A DNA stretch of 64,000 nucleotides from Myxococcales bacterium UBA5297. GTDB lineage: Bacteria > Myxococcota > Myxococcia > Myxococcales > UBA5297. The stretch covers positions 44,555 through 108,554 of the forward strand of contig DHSB01000099.1 in assembly GCA_002408385.1 (NCBI GenBank), read 5' to 3'. The translations under genes and the position numbers were made by a program. Of the stretch, positions 31,749 to 40,578 are shown piece by piece (position 1 is the stretch's first letter; the number at the start of each line of letters is the position of its first letter). The notes under the pieces are model-generated. The model did no database searches. It was given only the letters and a program-made list of their open reading frames with translations, and was not told where the DNA came from.

Positions 31749-33104
31749 TCAGCGCACTCGCATCACCCGCCCCCAGCACGGCGGGAGCGTCAACGCCGTG
31801 CCTTGCCCGGGTCGATGCGTCTGTGGCGGGTCGAGCAGATCGACGAGCTCGCAGCCGCTCCACGGTCCGCCCGGCAGCTCGAAGCTCGCGGGCGCCTCCG
31901 AAGCATTGACCGCCACGAGCACCGTCTCCTCGCCCAGCTCGCGTGCGAAGACAAGCTGCTCCGAGCGCACGAGCACCTCGCGGTAGCGGCCCCGGCGCAG
32001 CGCCGCCGTCTCGTGGCGCAGGCGCGCAAAGCGAGCGAGCGCCGGCGCGAGGTCGGGCTCGGGCAGGGCTCCGATGGCGCCTCGGTCGGGCAACGGCGGC
32101 CTGAGCGCCGGATCTCCGCCCTGCGCCTTGGTCCCCTGCAGGCCCCACTCGCTGCCGTAATAGATCGACGGCATGCCGGGCATCGTGAACAGAAGCAGGT
32201 AGAGCGGATAGAGGTGCGCCCGGTTCTTCAGCAGGCTCGAGACTCGGTCCACGTCGTGGTTGTCGGCAAAGGCGTAGAGCGGCAGATCGGTATACAGCCC
32301 GCGCTCTGCGAACTGCCGGCGCAACGAAGCGGCAATCTCGAACAGGTTCTTGTCGTTGAAGCTCGAGTGCAGCCCCTTGAAGCACTCGTAGTTCGTCGTC
32401 GAGTCGAGCGTCTGCGGGTTCGCCCAGCGCCGATAATCGCCGTGGATCACCTCGCCGAGGAGCAGGAAGTCGGAGCGTTGCGAGCGGCAAAAGGCCGCGA
32501 GGTCCGCGAGGAACCCCAGGTCGATGCAGTCGGCGGCGTCGAGCCGCAGGCCGTCGATGCCGAAGTCGCGGATCCACGCCTCGACCGCGCCGAAGAGGTG
32601 CTCGCGCACCGCCGGATTGGCGAGGTCGAGCTTGACCAGCTCCTCGCAGCCGTTCCAGCCGTCGTAGGCGAACGGGTCGCCGAAGCGGTTGTGGCGATCG
32701 AAGCGCAGGCCCGAGAACCAGCCACAGTACGGCGAGCCCGGACCGCGCTCGCGCACGTCGCGAAAGGCCCAGAAGTCGCGGCCGACGTGATGAAAGACGC
32801 CGTCGAGGATGACGCGGATGCCCGCGCGGTGGACCTCCTCGACGAAGTGCTTGAAGAGCTCCCAGTCGCCCAGGCGCCTGTCGATCCGGAAGAAGTCCGC
32901 CGTGTCGTAGCCATGCGCCGACGACTCGAAGACCGGGCCGAGGTAGAGCGCGTTGACGCCCAGCTCGCGCCAGTGGCCGATCCACGAGAAGAGCGCCTCG
33001 AGCCGGCGCTCGGGCGGCGCTCCGGGCTCGTTGCGCAGCGGCGCCCCACAGGCTCCGAGCGGGTACAGGTGGTAGAAGACTGCGTCATTCGCCCAGCGGG
33101 TCAT
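31749..33104 (-). CDS. GH13 alpha-amylase family glycosidase
   Basis: 451 residues, ATG 33104 after AAGGAGAGACC. The four GH13 regions are present: region I DGVFHHVG near residue 100, region II GIDGLRLDAADC with the nucleophile Asp, region III FLLLGEVIHGDY with the acid/base Glu, region IV YAFADNHDVDRV with the transition-state Asp. No signal peptide, so a cytosolic maltodextrin-type enzyme is likely. Domain B carries RGPGSPYCGWFSGLRFDRHN. The gene is 46 bp downstream of a TetR gene on the same strand, and an operator like the one in the TetR promoter lies 15 bp before its start, so regulation by that TetR is likely. Confidence 0.9.
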   Translation of the reverse strand: MTRWANDAVFYHLYPLGACGAPLRNEPGAPPERRLEALFSWIGHWRELGVNALYLGPVFESSAHGYDTADFFRIDRRLGDWELFKHFVEEVHRAGIRVILDGVFHHVGRDFWAFRDVRERGPGSPYCGWFSGLRFDRHNRFGDPFAYDGWNGCEELVKLDLANPAVREHLFGAVEAWIRDFGIDGLRLDAADCIDLGFLADLAAFCRSQRSDFLLLGEVIHGDYRRWANPQTLDSTTNYECFKGLHSSFNDKNLFEIAASLRRQFAERGLYTDLPLYAFADNHDVDRVSSLLKNRAHLYPLYLLLFTMPGMPSIYYGSEWGLQGTKAQGGDPALRPPLPDRGAIGALPEPDLAPALARFARLRHETAALRRGRYREVLVRSEQLVFARELGEETVLVAVNASEAPASFELPGGPWSGCELVDLLDPPQTHRPGQGTALTLPPCWGRVMRVR

Positions 33105-33118
33105 GGTCTCTCCTTGAC

Positions 33119-33130
33119 TACCGGTCGGTA
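33119..33130. promoter_or_regulatory. TetR-type operator upstream of amylase gene
   Basis: TACCGGTCGGTA, a dyad TACCG-GT-CGGTA, 15 bp before the amylase start. Matches the dyad at 33726-33737 in the arms TACC...GGTA. Confidence 0.55.
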
Positions 33131-33150
33131 CAGGACCGGGGCAAAAAAAA

Positions 33151-33714
33151 TCAGGCGTAGATGCCGTGCATGAACTGGTGGACCGCCTGGAAGGTAAGCT
33201 CTTCGTCGAGCGTCGCCCGGCCCTGCAGCCCGAGCGCTATCCAAGTGTTGGTCATCCCCAGGAAGGTCGCCGCGAGCTGGCTGGCGCGGGTGCGAACCCG
33301 GGGGTTCGAAGCCGCGGCGAACAGCGCCTCGAGCAGGTCGGACCAGCTCTTGGCAAAGGGCGCGAACACCTGGGCCGCCTCGCTCTCCGCGGGCGCCGAA
33401 CCGAGGGCGAGGAGCAGCCGATACAGCTCGGGATTCGCGGCGGAAAACTGAAAGAAAGCCCGGGTGCTGCGGTTGAGCGCGAGCGGCAAATCGTCCTCGG
33501 TCTCTGCCGCGGCCCGCAGGCGGTCGGTGAAGGGCTCGAGCCGCTCCTCGAGCAGGGAATGGAGCAACCCCTTCTTGCTGCCGAAGTAGTGGTAGAGGGT
33601 CGGCTTGGTGACCCCGACGGCGGTGACGATCTCCTGGACGCCGACGCCCTCGTAGCCCCGCGCGGCGAAGAGCCGCAGGGCGATGTCGGAAATGCGCTCT
33701 CGGTTGCTGGCCAC
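33151..33714 (-). CDS. TetR family transcriptional regulator
   Basis: 187 residues from a GTG at 33714, the start that places the DNA-binding helices at the N-terminus; an ATG at 33795 would add 27 residues that do not look like protein of this family. The TetR HTH is ISDIALRLFAARGYEGVGVQ then EIVTAVGVTKPTLYHYFGSK. The ligand-binding half is helical (ALNRSTRAFFQFSAANPELYRLLL). It starts 12 bp from a matching dyad (33726-33737), so probably represses itself, and a second dyad precedes the amylase gene. The ligand is unknown. A run of eight T residues follows the stop directly. Confidence 0.85.
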   Translation of the reverse strand: MASNRERISDIALRLFAARGYEGVGVQEIVTAVGVTKPTLYHYFGSKKGLLHSLLEERLEPFTDRLRAAAETEDDLPLALNRSTRAFFQFSAANPELYRLLLALGSAPAESEAAQVFAPFAKSWSDLLEALFAAASNPRVRTRASQLAATFLGMTNTWIALGLQGRATLDEELTFQAVHQFMHGIYA

Positions 33715-33725
33715 GCCCGTCTCTA

Positions 33726-33737
33726 TACCCGGCGGTA
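33726..33737. promoter_or_regulatory. TetR-type operator in the TetR promoter
   Basis: TACCCGGCGGTA, arms TACC and GGTA around four bases, 12 bp upstream of the GTG start. Confidence 0.5.
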
Positions 33738-33844
33738 TGGCCAAGGTCAACCATCGTTCGTTTTGGGGAGCTCTCGTCAGAGCGTCGTCCGCCATCGACC
33801 TGGCGTGGCGCTTCAGGCAGCCAAAGAGGCTTTTCCTGAAGGTC

Positions 33845-34000
33845 CCTCGAGAAATCCTTCTTCGACTCGGTCCGGTTCCGCTCAACCCGAGCCTAGCTCC
33901 CGACGAGCGAGCGGCGGGAGCGGAGTCGAAGGGCCTCTTGACTTCGCTCGAGGTGACCGAAGGCGGCGGGCCGAGATCAAGGAGATTTCTCGACACCTCC
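33845..34000. repeat. Dispersed MITE-like element, copy 4 (full length)
   Basis: Begins CCTCGAGAAATCCTTC, ends GGAGATTTCTCGACACCTCC; the ends are inverted repeats of each other. It is close to the reverse complement of copy 2. It overlaps the last codons of the ArsA-like gene. Confidence 0.85.
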
Positions 34001-35122
34001 TGAGAGCAGCGCGTCGGCGACCGCCACCAGCGTCCTCATGTCGTCGGCGCCCTGCGGCAGCTCGGGCACGGCGAGCGCGAAGCAGCCCTCTCCGGCCCGC
34101 GAGCGCAGATCGGCGAGCAGCACGCGGTCGCGCTCGGCGGCGGCCAGCTCGGCGGTGGCGAGCTGCTGCAGCTTGGCGAGCCCAGCGCGCGCCTCGGGTC
34201 CGGCGCCCTGCGCGAGCAGCTCCTCGGTCGGGAAGAGCCTGCCGTCGACGCACGCGCGGCTGCGGTTGAGCACGAACCCGCGCAAAGGCAGCGACAGCTC
34301 CCGGGTCTTCTCCTGGAAAAAGCACGCCTCGACCAGGCTCGCGGGCGTCGGCGAACAGACGAGTAGGAAGGCGGCGTCCGAGCCGCTCAAGAACGAGCGC
34401 ATCGAGGCGACGTCGCCGTTGAGGATGGTGAAGAGCCCGGCGAACGAGGCCAGGAACGACACGAACTCGGACGCGAACTCCCCGCCGAAGACCGAAGCGA
34501 GCACTCTATGAATAAGCGCCGAGGCGGCGCGGGTGAGCAGGCTGCCCTGCTTCGGCAGGAAGGCCTTGAAGATCTTCATGTCGAGCAGCCGCGACAGGCG
34601 CCCGGGCGCCTCGAGGAAGTCGAGCGCGTTGCGCGAGGGGGGAGTGTCGAGCACGACGAGGTCGTAGCGCCCCTCGAGCAGCAGCCGGTGCAGCGCCTCC
34701 ATCGCGGTGTACTCGTGCATCCCGGCCACCATCTGGCTGACCTGCCCGTAGATGCGGTTCGACAGGAAGCGCTCGGCCTCCTCGGGCCCGCGCGCGAGGC
34801 GGCGCACGGCGTTGTCGGCGACCAGCTTGGCGTCGAGCAGCCAGGCGTCGAGCGCGCCGGGCGGCGCGATCCCCGCCGCGGCCAGCCGCTCGGGCGAGAC
34901 CGCCACCGGCTCGGGCGGGTTTTGCGAGACGCCGAGGGTCTCGGCGAGCCGTCGCGAGGGGTCGATGGTCAGCACGAGCACCCGCCGCCCGGCACGCGAG
35001 GCCGCGAGCGCCAGGGCCGCGCTGGTCGTCGTCTTGCCGACCCCGCCCGCCCCACAGCAGACGACGATGCGCTGGTTCTTCAGGATCTCGGCGATGGGCC
35101 CGTGGGCCGCGTTGCTGGTCAT
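33977..35122 (-). CDS. ArsA/GET3-like anion-transporting ATPase, second of pair
   Basis: 381 residues. Its ATG overlaps the stop of the preceding gene (ATGA). Deviant Walker A CCGAGGVGKTTTSAALALA near residue 22, A'/switch LTIDPSRRLAETLG, and the Walker B-like segment YDLVVLDTPPSRNALDFL. No signal peptide. The family couples ATP hydrolysis to moving a metal or a tail-anchored protein, but bacterial pairs like this, common in myxobacteria and actinobacteria, have no settled substrate. There are no arsenic genes nearby. The last seven residues (GVEKSP, stop) are encoded by the end of a dispersed repeat, so the natural C-terminus was probably different. Confidence 0.85.
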   Translation of the reverse strand: MTSNAAHGPIAEILKNQRIVVCCGAGGVGKTTTSAALALAASRAGRRVLVLTIDPSRRLAETLGVSQNPPEPVAVSPERLAAAGIAPPGALDAWLLDAKLVADNAVRRLARGPEEAERFLSNRIYGQVSQMVAGMHEYTAMEALHRLLLEGRYDLVVLDTPPSRNALDFLEAPGRLSRLLDMKIFKAFLPKQGSLLTRAASALIHRVLASVFGGEFASEFVSFLASFAGLFTILNGDVASMRSFLSGSDAAFLLVCSPTPASLVEACFFQEKTRELSLPLRGFVLNRSRACVDGRLFPTEELLAQGAGPEARAGLAKLQQLATAELAAAERDRVLLADLRSRAGEGCFALAVPELPQGADDMRTLVAVADALLSGGVEKSP

Positions 35123-36105
35123 GCCAAGAGGCTCCCCGCCGCCGGCGCCGCGCCGCGCGCCGGGCGCGGTACCGCGAGCAGCTCCTCGACCGGGTCCGCT
35201 CCCTCGAGCGCGAGGCTCAGGTCGGTGGCGAGCGAAGGCCCGCCCTCCAGCTCGGGCAGGCCAATCACCGGCAGCGCGGTCCCGGCCTGAAGGCGGCGCA
35301 GCTCGCACGCGCAGCCTTCGAGGCGATGGAAGCCCTCGGCGCCTAGGAGCCGATGGCGGGCGATGAGCGCGGCGAGCCCCTCCCGCTCGGCCGCGGTGAA
35401 CGGGTCGCGAGGGATGCGGTTGACGAAGACCCCGCCGGCGGGCATCGCCGTCCGGCGCAGCCCGTCGAGCAGCTCGAGACACTCGCTGACTGGAAGCGTC
35501 TCGGGCAGCGTCACCGTCCAGGCCGCCGCCTGGGCCGGGTCGTTCATGTAGCCCTGGCCCTCGCGCAGCGCCTCGGCTATCGGGCCGCGGGGCACCAGCC
35601 GCAAGAGCAGCTCGGGCAAACCGGTCAGCGACAGGGTGTGCCCGGTCGCCGGCATGTCGACGAGGATCAACTCGTGGAGCGGATCGCCCTCGGGCCGGCG
35701 GGCGCGCAGCAGGGTGAGGAGCTGGAAGTAGACGCCCATCTCTCGAAACGAGGGACCGGCGTTGACCATGCGCCGCAGCGCCTCGGAGCTCATCGCCGCG
35801 TGCGCGAGGGTCGCGGCATGCAGCACCGTGGCGAGGAAGAGCTCCTGGCCCACGCGGGCGAGCAGCTCGACCGCCTCGACCCCGGGGGCGAGCGGGGCGG
35901 GCCGGACCTCGGGCAGCCTCTCGCGGCCGAAGTGGCGCGCCAGCGGCGAGTGGCCCTGCCCTTCGTCTCCGACCTCGGAGACCAAGACGCGCCGGCCGCG
36001 ACGGGCGGCAGCGAGGGCGAGCGCCGCGGTGACGGTCGAGCGGCCCACGCCGCCCTTGCCGGTCACGAGAACACAGCGCTTGGAGAAAAGTCCCGTCAGA
36101 TCCAT
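35119..36105 (-). CDS. ArsA/GET3-like ATPase, first of pair
   Basis: 328 residues, ATG 36105. P-loop CVLVTGKGGVGRSTVTAALA starts near residue 11, with Arg in place of the second Lys of typical GKT. Switch-like LVSEVGDEGQGHSPLARHFG and ELILVDMPATGHTLSLTGLP follow, the latter a good match to the DTAPTGHTLR motif of ArsA. The stop overlaps the start of the second ATPase by four bases, so both are made together and probably act as a heterodimer. Confidence 0.85.
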   Translation of the reverse strand: MDLTGLFSKRCVLVTGKGGVGRSTVTAALALAAARRGRRVLVSEVGDEGQGHSPLARHFGRERLPEVRPAPLAPGVEAVELLARVGQELFLATVLHAATLAHAAMSSEALRRMVNAGPSFREMGVYFQLLTLLRARRPEGDPLHELILVDMPATGHTLSLTGLPELLLRLVPRGPIAEALREGQGYMNDPAQAAAWTVTLPETLPVSECLELLDGLRRTAMPAGGVFVNRIPRDPFTAAEREGLAALIARHRLLGAEGFHRLEGCACELRRLQAGTALPVIGLPELEGGPSLATDLSLALEGADPVEELLAVPRPARGAAPAAGSLLA

Positions 36106-36364
36106 GCGTTCGCCTGTCCCCCAGTTGGTTGCCGCGCGAATGTAACACGCGGCGAAGAGCGCTTTTTCCCGGGCTCGGCTGGAGTCCGGCCAGGACTGTG
36201 GGAGGGCCGCCGGACGTTCGAAAACAGGCTAGGACTGGCGCCGCCAGGCAGGCAAACGCTCGCAGAACTGCGCATTCCGCCAAGCCCGCGAGGTGTCCGC
36301 CGACGGTGCAGCGCCCCCGCCTGAGCGGTGTTCGGACTTGTGGCCGACGGCGCAGATCGCGACG

Positions 36365-36862
36365 ATGGTGGCCGTGAGCACGCCAACCAATCTCGAAATC
36401 CGTCCGCCCTCGCGCCAGGAGCTGCCCGCTGTCGCCGTCCTGGCCGCGAAAATGGTGCGCCTGCACCACTCCTTCGATCCCGAGCGCTTCTTCGTCACCG
36501 AGGCGCTCGAGCTCGGCTACGAGCGCTTCCTCGCTTCCGAGCTGCACAGCCCCCAGGCCGTGCTCATCGGCGCCTTCCTCGACGGTCACCCGGTGGGCTA
36601 CGCCTACGGCCGACTCGAGTCGCGAGATTTCGCGATGCTGCTCGACGTGCACGGGGTGCTCCACGACCTGTTCGTCGATGAGTCGGCGCGCGGCACGGGT
36701 GTCGGCAAGAAGCTCGTCACCGAGGCCATCCGACGCCTCGAGGCCCTGGGCGCGCCGCGCGTCATCCTCTACGCCGCCACGGCCAACGAGGGGGCACAGC
36801 GCTTGTTCGAGTCGCTCGGCTTCCGGCGCACGATGGTGGAGATGACGCGGGAGAAGGGCTGA
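36365..36862 (+). CDS. GNAT family N-acetyltransferase
   Basis: 165 residues from ATG 36365. The acetyl-CoA site is VHGVLHDLFVDESARGTGVG then KKLVTEAIRRLEALGA (motif A, R-G-x-G-V-G), and the C-terminal motif B is NEGAQRLFESLGFRRT. The N-terminal part LEIRPPSRQELPAVAVLAAK is the usual opening. Acceptor unknown. A dispersed element begins 8 bases after the stop. Confidence 0.85.
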   Translation: MVAVSTPTNLEIRPPSRQELPAVAVLAAKMVRLHHSFDPERFFVTEALELGYERFLASELHSPQAVLIGAFLDGHPVGYAYGRLESRDFAMLLDVHGVLHDLFVDESARGTGVGKKLVTEAIRRLEALGAPRVILYAATANEGAQRLFESLGFRRTMVEMTREKG

Positions 36863-36869
36863 AGCGAAG

Positions 36870-37047
36870 TCGAGAAATCCTTCTTCGACGCCGTCCGGTC
36901 CCGCTCACCCTGAGCCTGGCTCCCGACGCGCGAGCGGCAGGAGCGGAGTCGAAGGGCGCCCCTGCTTCATGCGCGCACGCAGGCCGCCGAGACAGCGGCG
37001 GTCGTACGCCTCGCGCGATACGCCCGCGGAAGATTTCCCGACACCTC
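36870..37047. repeat. Dispersed MITE-like element, copy 5
   Basis: Begins GTCGAGAAATCCTTC, ends GGAAGATTTCCCGACACC. The ~60 bases after the internal hairpin differ from other copies. Confidence 0.75.
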
Positions 37048-37209
37048 GTTGAGGGCTGGTGACGACCGAGCGAATTCGGCGCCCAAGGCCAGTCGGCGCT
37101 GCAGCGATGGACCGAGACAAAAGCTCAGCCGGCCGAACGCTTCGCACCTCTCAAGCAAGCCGAGCCCCCGGTCCCTCAACGCGGCAGACTCCTCTGCGCG
37201 GCGCGGATG

Positions 37210-37925
37210 GCGCCCGCGGTTCATGTCGAGGCGAATCCCTCCGCTCCCTAAGGATGCGGGCAAGCGGCAGGCGGTGACGGCGAACCTCGCACTCGAACGC
37301 CGCGAGCGCCTCGCGAATCGCCGCGGCCGGTGTGCCGTCCTCGGAGCGACGAAGTCGAGGCAGCTACGGACTTCGTTGCCACCGGGCGGCAAGTCGACAT
37401 CGTCCTTGATCAATTCGCCCGGGCACTCTTCGGCAACCCGCTGAAGGGTGTCTGCCGAGAGGTCATTCCCTGGAAGCGGCCTCGCCTCGTCGAAGGGCAC
37501 GGGCGCGCGGCCGGCCAGCGACTTTTTCTCAAAGCCGGCGACGAGGTTCGCCTGCGCGTTGCGGCGCGATAGCGCTGCGAGCCCTCCTTCGACGAGCACC
37601 AGGTGCCAGTTCTCGCCTTTGCGGCGGGCGAGAGCCTGCGCGAAGCGTTGGGCCTGGGGAGGGAAGGGGTACCGCACCTCACGACCGCTCGTGTCAAGGC
37701 TGTGCCGGCGGCCGGGGCAGGGCCCGAGCGCCTCGGCGATGGCGACCCGCAGGTGCAACGAGGGCGAAACGCGCTCGAGGTGCTCGAGGTGCTCGCGCCT
37801 GGAGCGCAGGTGGCAGCGTTGTTCCGGCGTGCGCAGGGCGTCCAAGATGGCGGCCAACTGCCCGTCGGGACGCGCTTCGAGCCCCGAGGCGCGACGTTGG
37901 AGTTTGCCATTGTCCGATGCTAGAC
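37210..37925 (-). pseudogene. Unrecognised gene, frame-broken and without clear start
   Basis: The minus strand has coding-like codon use (high G/C in third positions). It reads SGLEARPDGQLAAILDALRT, HLRSRREHLEHLERVSP, FAQALARRKGENWHLVLVEG, LAGRAPVPFDEARPLPGNDL and EVRSCLDFVA. Near 37345 the good frame changes by one base and continues as EDGTPAAAIREALAAFECEV then RHRLPLARILRE. The 5' end has no in-frame start near 37920. I do not recognise the family. It is probably a decayed cytoplasmic protein gene of about 240 residues. Confidence 0.45.
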
Positions 37926-38059
37926 TCCGCGCCCGATCTTGCCGAAATCCCGCTCGCGAAGTCCCTGAATCGCCCGGGGAGCGCGACTGCGGCGGCGAGG
38001 AGCTTGGAAAGATTGGGCTGAGGTAGCGCAGCAGGGCCGGGTACGAGGGACCAGCAAAC

Positions 38060-38320
38060 ATGAGCAACGAAGCCGTTTTCGAGAAAGTCAGCCAGTTGAT
38101 GGCCGACCTGTTTGACCTCGACAAGTCGAAGATCACGCTCGAGTCGAAGTTCGAGGACCTCGATCTGAGCAGCCTCGACGCCATCGACCTGGTCGTCGAG
38201 CTGCAGCAGTTCACCGGCAAGAAGGTGGACGAAGAGGGCCTGAAGAAGGTCCGCACCGTCGGCGACATCGTCGCGCTCGTCGAGGCGCACGTTCAGCAGG
38301 ACGGCACGAAGGCCGCTTGA
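38060..38320 (+). CDS. Acyl carrier protein, aryl-polyene locus
   Basis: 86 residues. The phosphopantetheine site is LDLSSLDAIDLV with Ser38 as the attachment residue; the four-helix pattern and acidic composition are those of an ACP. It opens the plus-strand part of the pathway locus. A second ACP is at 53638-53916; aryl-polyene clusters usually have two. The last residues (QDGTKAA) are a disordered tail. No strong ribosome binding site is seen. Confidence 0.88.
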   Translation: MSNEAVFEKVSQLMADLFDLDKSKITLESKFEDLDLSSLDAIDLVVELQQFTGKKVDEEGLKKVRTVGDIVALVEAHVQQDGTKAA

Positions 38321-38524
38321 GCCTCGTGACGGCCCTACGGGCGCCCTCGCCTTCGATCGTGAAGCCGGACGATCGGGCTGGGCGCCGCCTCCCTGAAACC
38401 AGAGTCTGCGAGCCGCTTCGCCCTCACCGAGGGACGCAGCGCGTCTGTTCTTTGCCCCGAGCCGCGCGCGAGAGCGCTTGGCTGTAGGGAAGCCGGCTGT
38501 CCAGGCCGTGCATCGTGAGAGCCC

Positions 38525-39775
38525 ATGAAGATCCGACTCATCTACCCGAAGTGGCCCAAGCTGCCGCGCCAGACCGAGTTCCACCTTCCGCCGCACGGCC
38601 CGGTGGTCTTCGCGGCCACGGTGCCCGAGGAGCACGACCTCGAGTTCACCGACGAAAACGTGGCGCCGGTAGACCTGAACGAGAACGTCGACCTCGTCTG
38701 CATCTCGATGATGCTCACCTCGCAGGCCCCGCGCGGTTGGGAGCTGGGCGATCACTTCCGGGCCCGCGGCATCCCGGTCATCTTCGGCGGCATCAGCACC
38801 ATGCTGCACGCCGAGGAGACGGCCCTGCACGCCGACGCGGTCTTCCTCGGTGAGGCCGAGGGGCGCTTCACCCAGGTGCTCGCGGACCTGCAGAACGGTT
38901 GCCTGAAGAAGGTCTACGACTACCTGAACACTCCGGCGCCCATCGAGAGCGTGGGCACCGCGCGCCGCTCGATCCTCGACCGCAGCCTCTACAACTACAA
39001 AGGCGTGCAGATGGTGGACTTGGTCCACGCCTCGCGCGGCTGCCGGTTCAACTGCTATCCGTGCTGTGTCAGCTACCTGGGCGGCCGCAGCTTCCGGCCC
39101 CGGCCGGTTGACCAGGTGGTCGCCGAGGTCGAGGCGATCCCCAACAACCGCCTCTTCTTCGTCGACAACTCGCTCGCGCAGAACAAGCAGTGGGAGCTCG
39201 ACCTGTTCAAGGAGCTCGCCCCGCTCAAGCGCAGCATCATCAGCCATCCGATCGAGGACGACGAAGAGGTGCTCAAGGCCGCCGCCGACGCGGGCGCCTG
39301 GTACATCTACCAGGCGGTCTTCGACACCTCGGACTACATCCGCAACCGCGTCAAGCGCTACAAGGACCACGGCATCGCGGTCGAGGGGACCATCCTGCTC
39401 GGGCTCGACGAGCACGACGAGGACTACATCAAGCGCCTTATCGACTTCCTGCTCGAGATCGACCTCGACCTCGCCGAGTTCACGGTGCTCACGCCGTTCC
39501 CGCACACGCGCACCGCCGACGACCTCGAGAAGGCCGGCCGCATCCTCACCAAAGACTGGAAGCGCTACACCGCCGGCGACGTGGTCATCCAGCCCGCCAA
39601 GATGAGCCCCGACAAGCTGCAGGAGCTCTACGACTACGCGTGGGACACCTTCTACAAGGACGAGCCGCAGGTGCTGAAGATGGGCCGGCTGCTCAAGAAG
39701 GCGATGCGCAAGGAGGCCAAGGACGGCACCGCCGATCGCTTCGGCCCGGCGCCGCACCTGCGCGAGGCGAGCTAG
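38525..39775 (+). CDS. B12-binding-type radical SAM protein
   Basis: 416 residues. The N-terminal ~110 residues resemble a cobalamin-binding Rossmann domain (VDLVCISMMLTSQAPRGWEL, then IPVIFGGISTMLHAEE), without the DxHxxG motif. The radical SAM core has the CxxxCxxC site HASRGCRFNCYPCC near residue 175, followed by FFVDNSLAQNKQWELDL and VEGTILLGLDEHDEDYI. Such enzymes do methylations or ring and chain rearrangements on lipids and natural products. Located between an ACP and a LolA-like gene, it may modify the polyene or its lipid carrier; that is inference. It lies 204 bp downstream of the ACP. Confidence 0.82.
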   Translation: MKIRLIYPKWPKLPRQTEFHLPPHGPVVFAATVPEEHDLEFTDENVAPVDLNENVDLVCISMMLTSQAPRGWELGDHFRARGIPVIFGGISTMLHAEETALHADAVFLGEAEGRFTQVLADLQNGCLKKVYDYLNTPAPIESVGTARRSILDRSLYNYKGVQMVDLVHASRGCRFNCYPCCVSYLGGRSFRPRPVDQVVAEVEAIPNNRLFFVDNSLAQNKQWELDLFKELAPLKRSIISHPIEDDEEVLKAAADAGAWYIYQAVFDTSDYIRNRVKRYKDHGIAVEGTILLGLDEHDEDYIKRLIDFLLEIDLDLAEFTVLTPFPHTRTADDLEKAGRILTKDWKRYTAGDVVIQPAKMSPDKLQELYDYAWDTFYKDEPQVLKMGRLLKKAMRKEAKDGTADRFGPAPHLREAS

Positions 39776-39972
39776 CCCGGGGATTGAAGGCGGGGCCAAG
39801 CGTGATGAAGGGCGGGAGCGAAGGATGGACGGCGCCGCGAAGCAATGGACGGCGGCAGCTCCAGCTCCGCCACCCCGTCGACGAAGCCGGGGCTTCATCC
39901 TCCACCCGCCCTGAAGAGACCCTCGGCCACCTTCGTCCGACCGCCAGCCTGACCCCGAGAACGGAGCGACCG

Positions 39973-40578
39973 ATGAAGCGATCCATCCGAATCCAGCTCC
40001 TCGCGCTGCTCACCGGGCTGCTCGCCTCGAGCGCCTCGGCCGCCGAGGCGACCTGGCTGACGGCCGAGAAGCTGCAGGAGCGCTTCGCGAAGATCGCCTC
40101 GTTCAACGCCGAGGCCGAACAGACCAAGCAGGCGCGCTTCCTCGCTCGGCCGCTCAAGAGCGAAGTGCACATGGCCTTCGACTCCGAGCGGATCACCTGG
40201 AAGACGGTCAAGCCCATCGCCTCGACCCTGAAAATCGACCGCGACGGCCTGCACGTCGTGGGCAGCCAGGCGATGGCCGGCGCGAAGCAAGACCCGCGCG
40301 CGATAGCCTTCGTGCGCTTCATCCGCAGCGTCTTCGCGCTCGACTTCGCTCAACTCGAGCAGGACTTCGTCATCGGCTTCGAGGGCGGGACGATGAAGGC
40401 CGTACCCAAGGACGGCTCGCAGCTCAAGGGAATGATCCACGCCATCGAGATGACCTTCACCCGCGAGCTCGCGCTCGAGGCGGTCGAGGTGAAGACCCCC
40501 GACGAGACCTCGCGGCTGGTCTTCAAGAGTTTCGAGGTGGCGGAGAAGCCGGCGGGCGTTGCACCGAAAGCCCCATGA
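39973..40578 (+). CDS. LolA-like outer-membrane lipoprotein carrier
   Basis: 201 residues, ATG 39973, signal peptide cut after ASSASA. The mature protein has the LolA fold pattern: TAEKLQERFAKIASFNAEAE, QARFLARPLKSEVHMAFDSE and a C-terminal TSRLVFKSFEV strand. Aryl-polyene clusters carry such a LolA-like protein to move the lipid product across the periplasm. Its stop overlaps the MMPL exporter start (ATGA), so translation is coupled. Confidence 0.8.
   Translation: MKRSIRIQLLALLTGLLASSASAAEATWLTAEKLQERFAKIASFNAEAEQTKQARFLARPLKSEVHMAFDSERITWKTVKPIASTLKIDRDGLHVVGSQAMAGAKQDPRAIAFVRFIRSVFALDFAQLEQDFVIGFEGGTMKAVPKDGSQLKGMIHAIEMTFTRELALEAVEVKTPDETSRLVFKSFEVAEKPAGVAPKAP

Noticed and set aside
33151-33160. 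Terminator at the T-run after the TetR gene
   Set aside because: Eight T residues follow the stop on the minus strand, but no stem precedes them.
33977-36664. 895-residue reading of the ArsA-like gene
   Set aside because: Only the part from 35122 onward matches the ATPase; upstream it is a shadow of the first ATPase gene.
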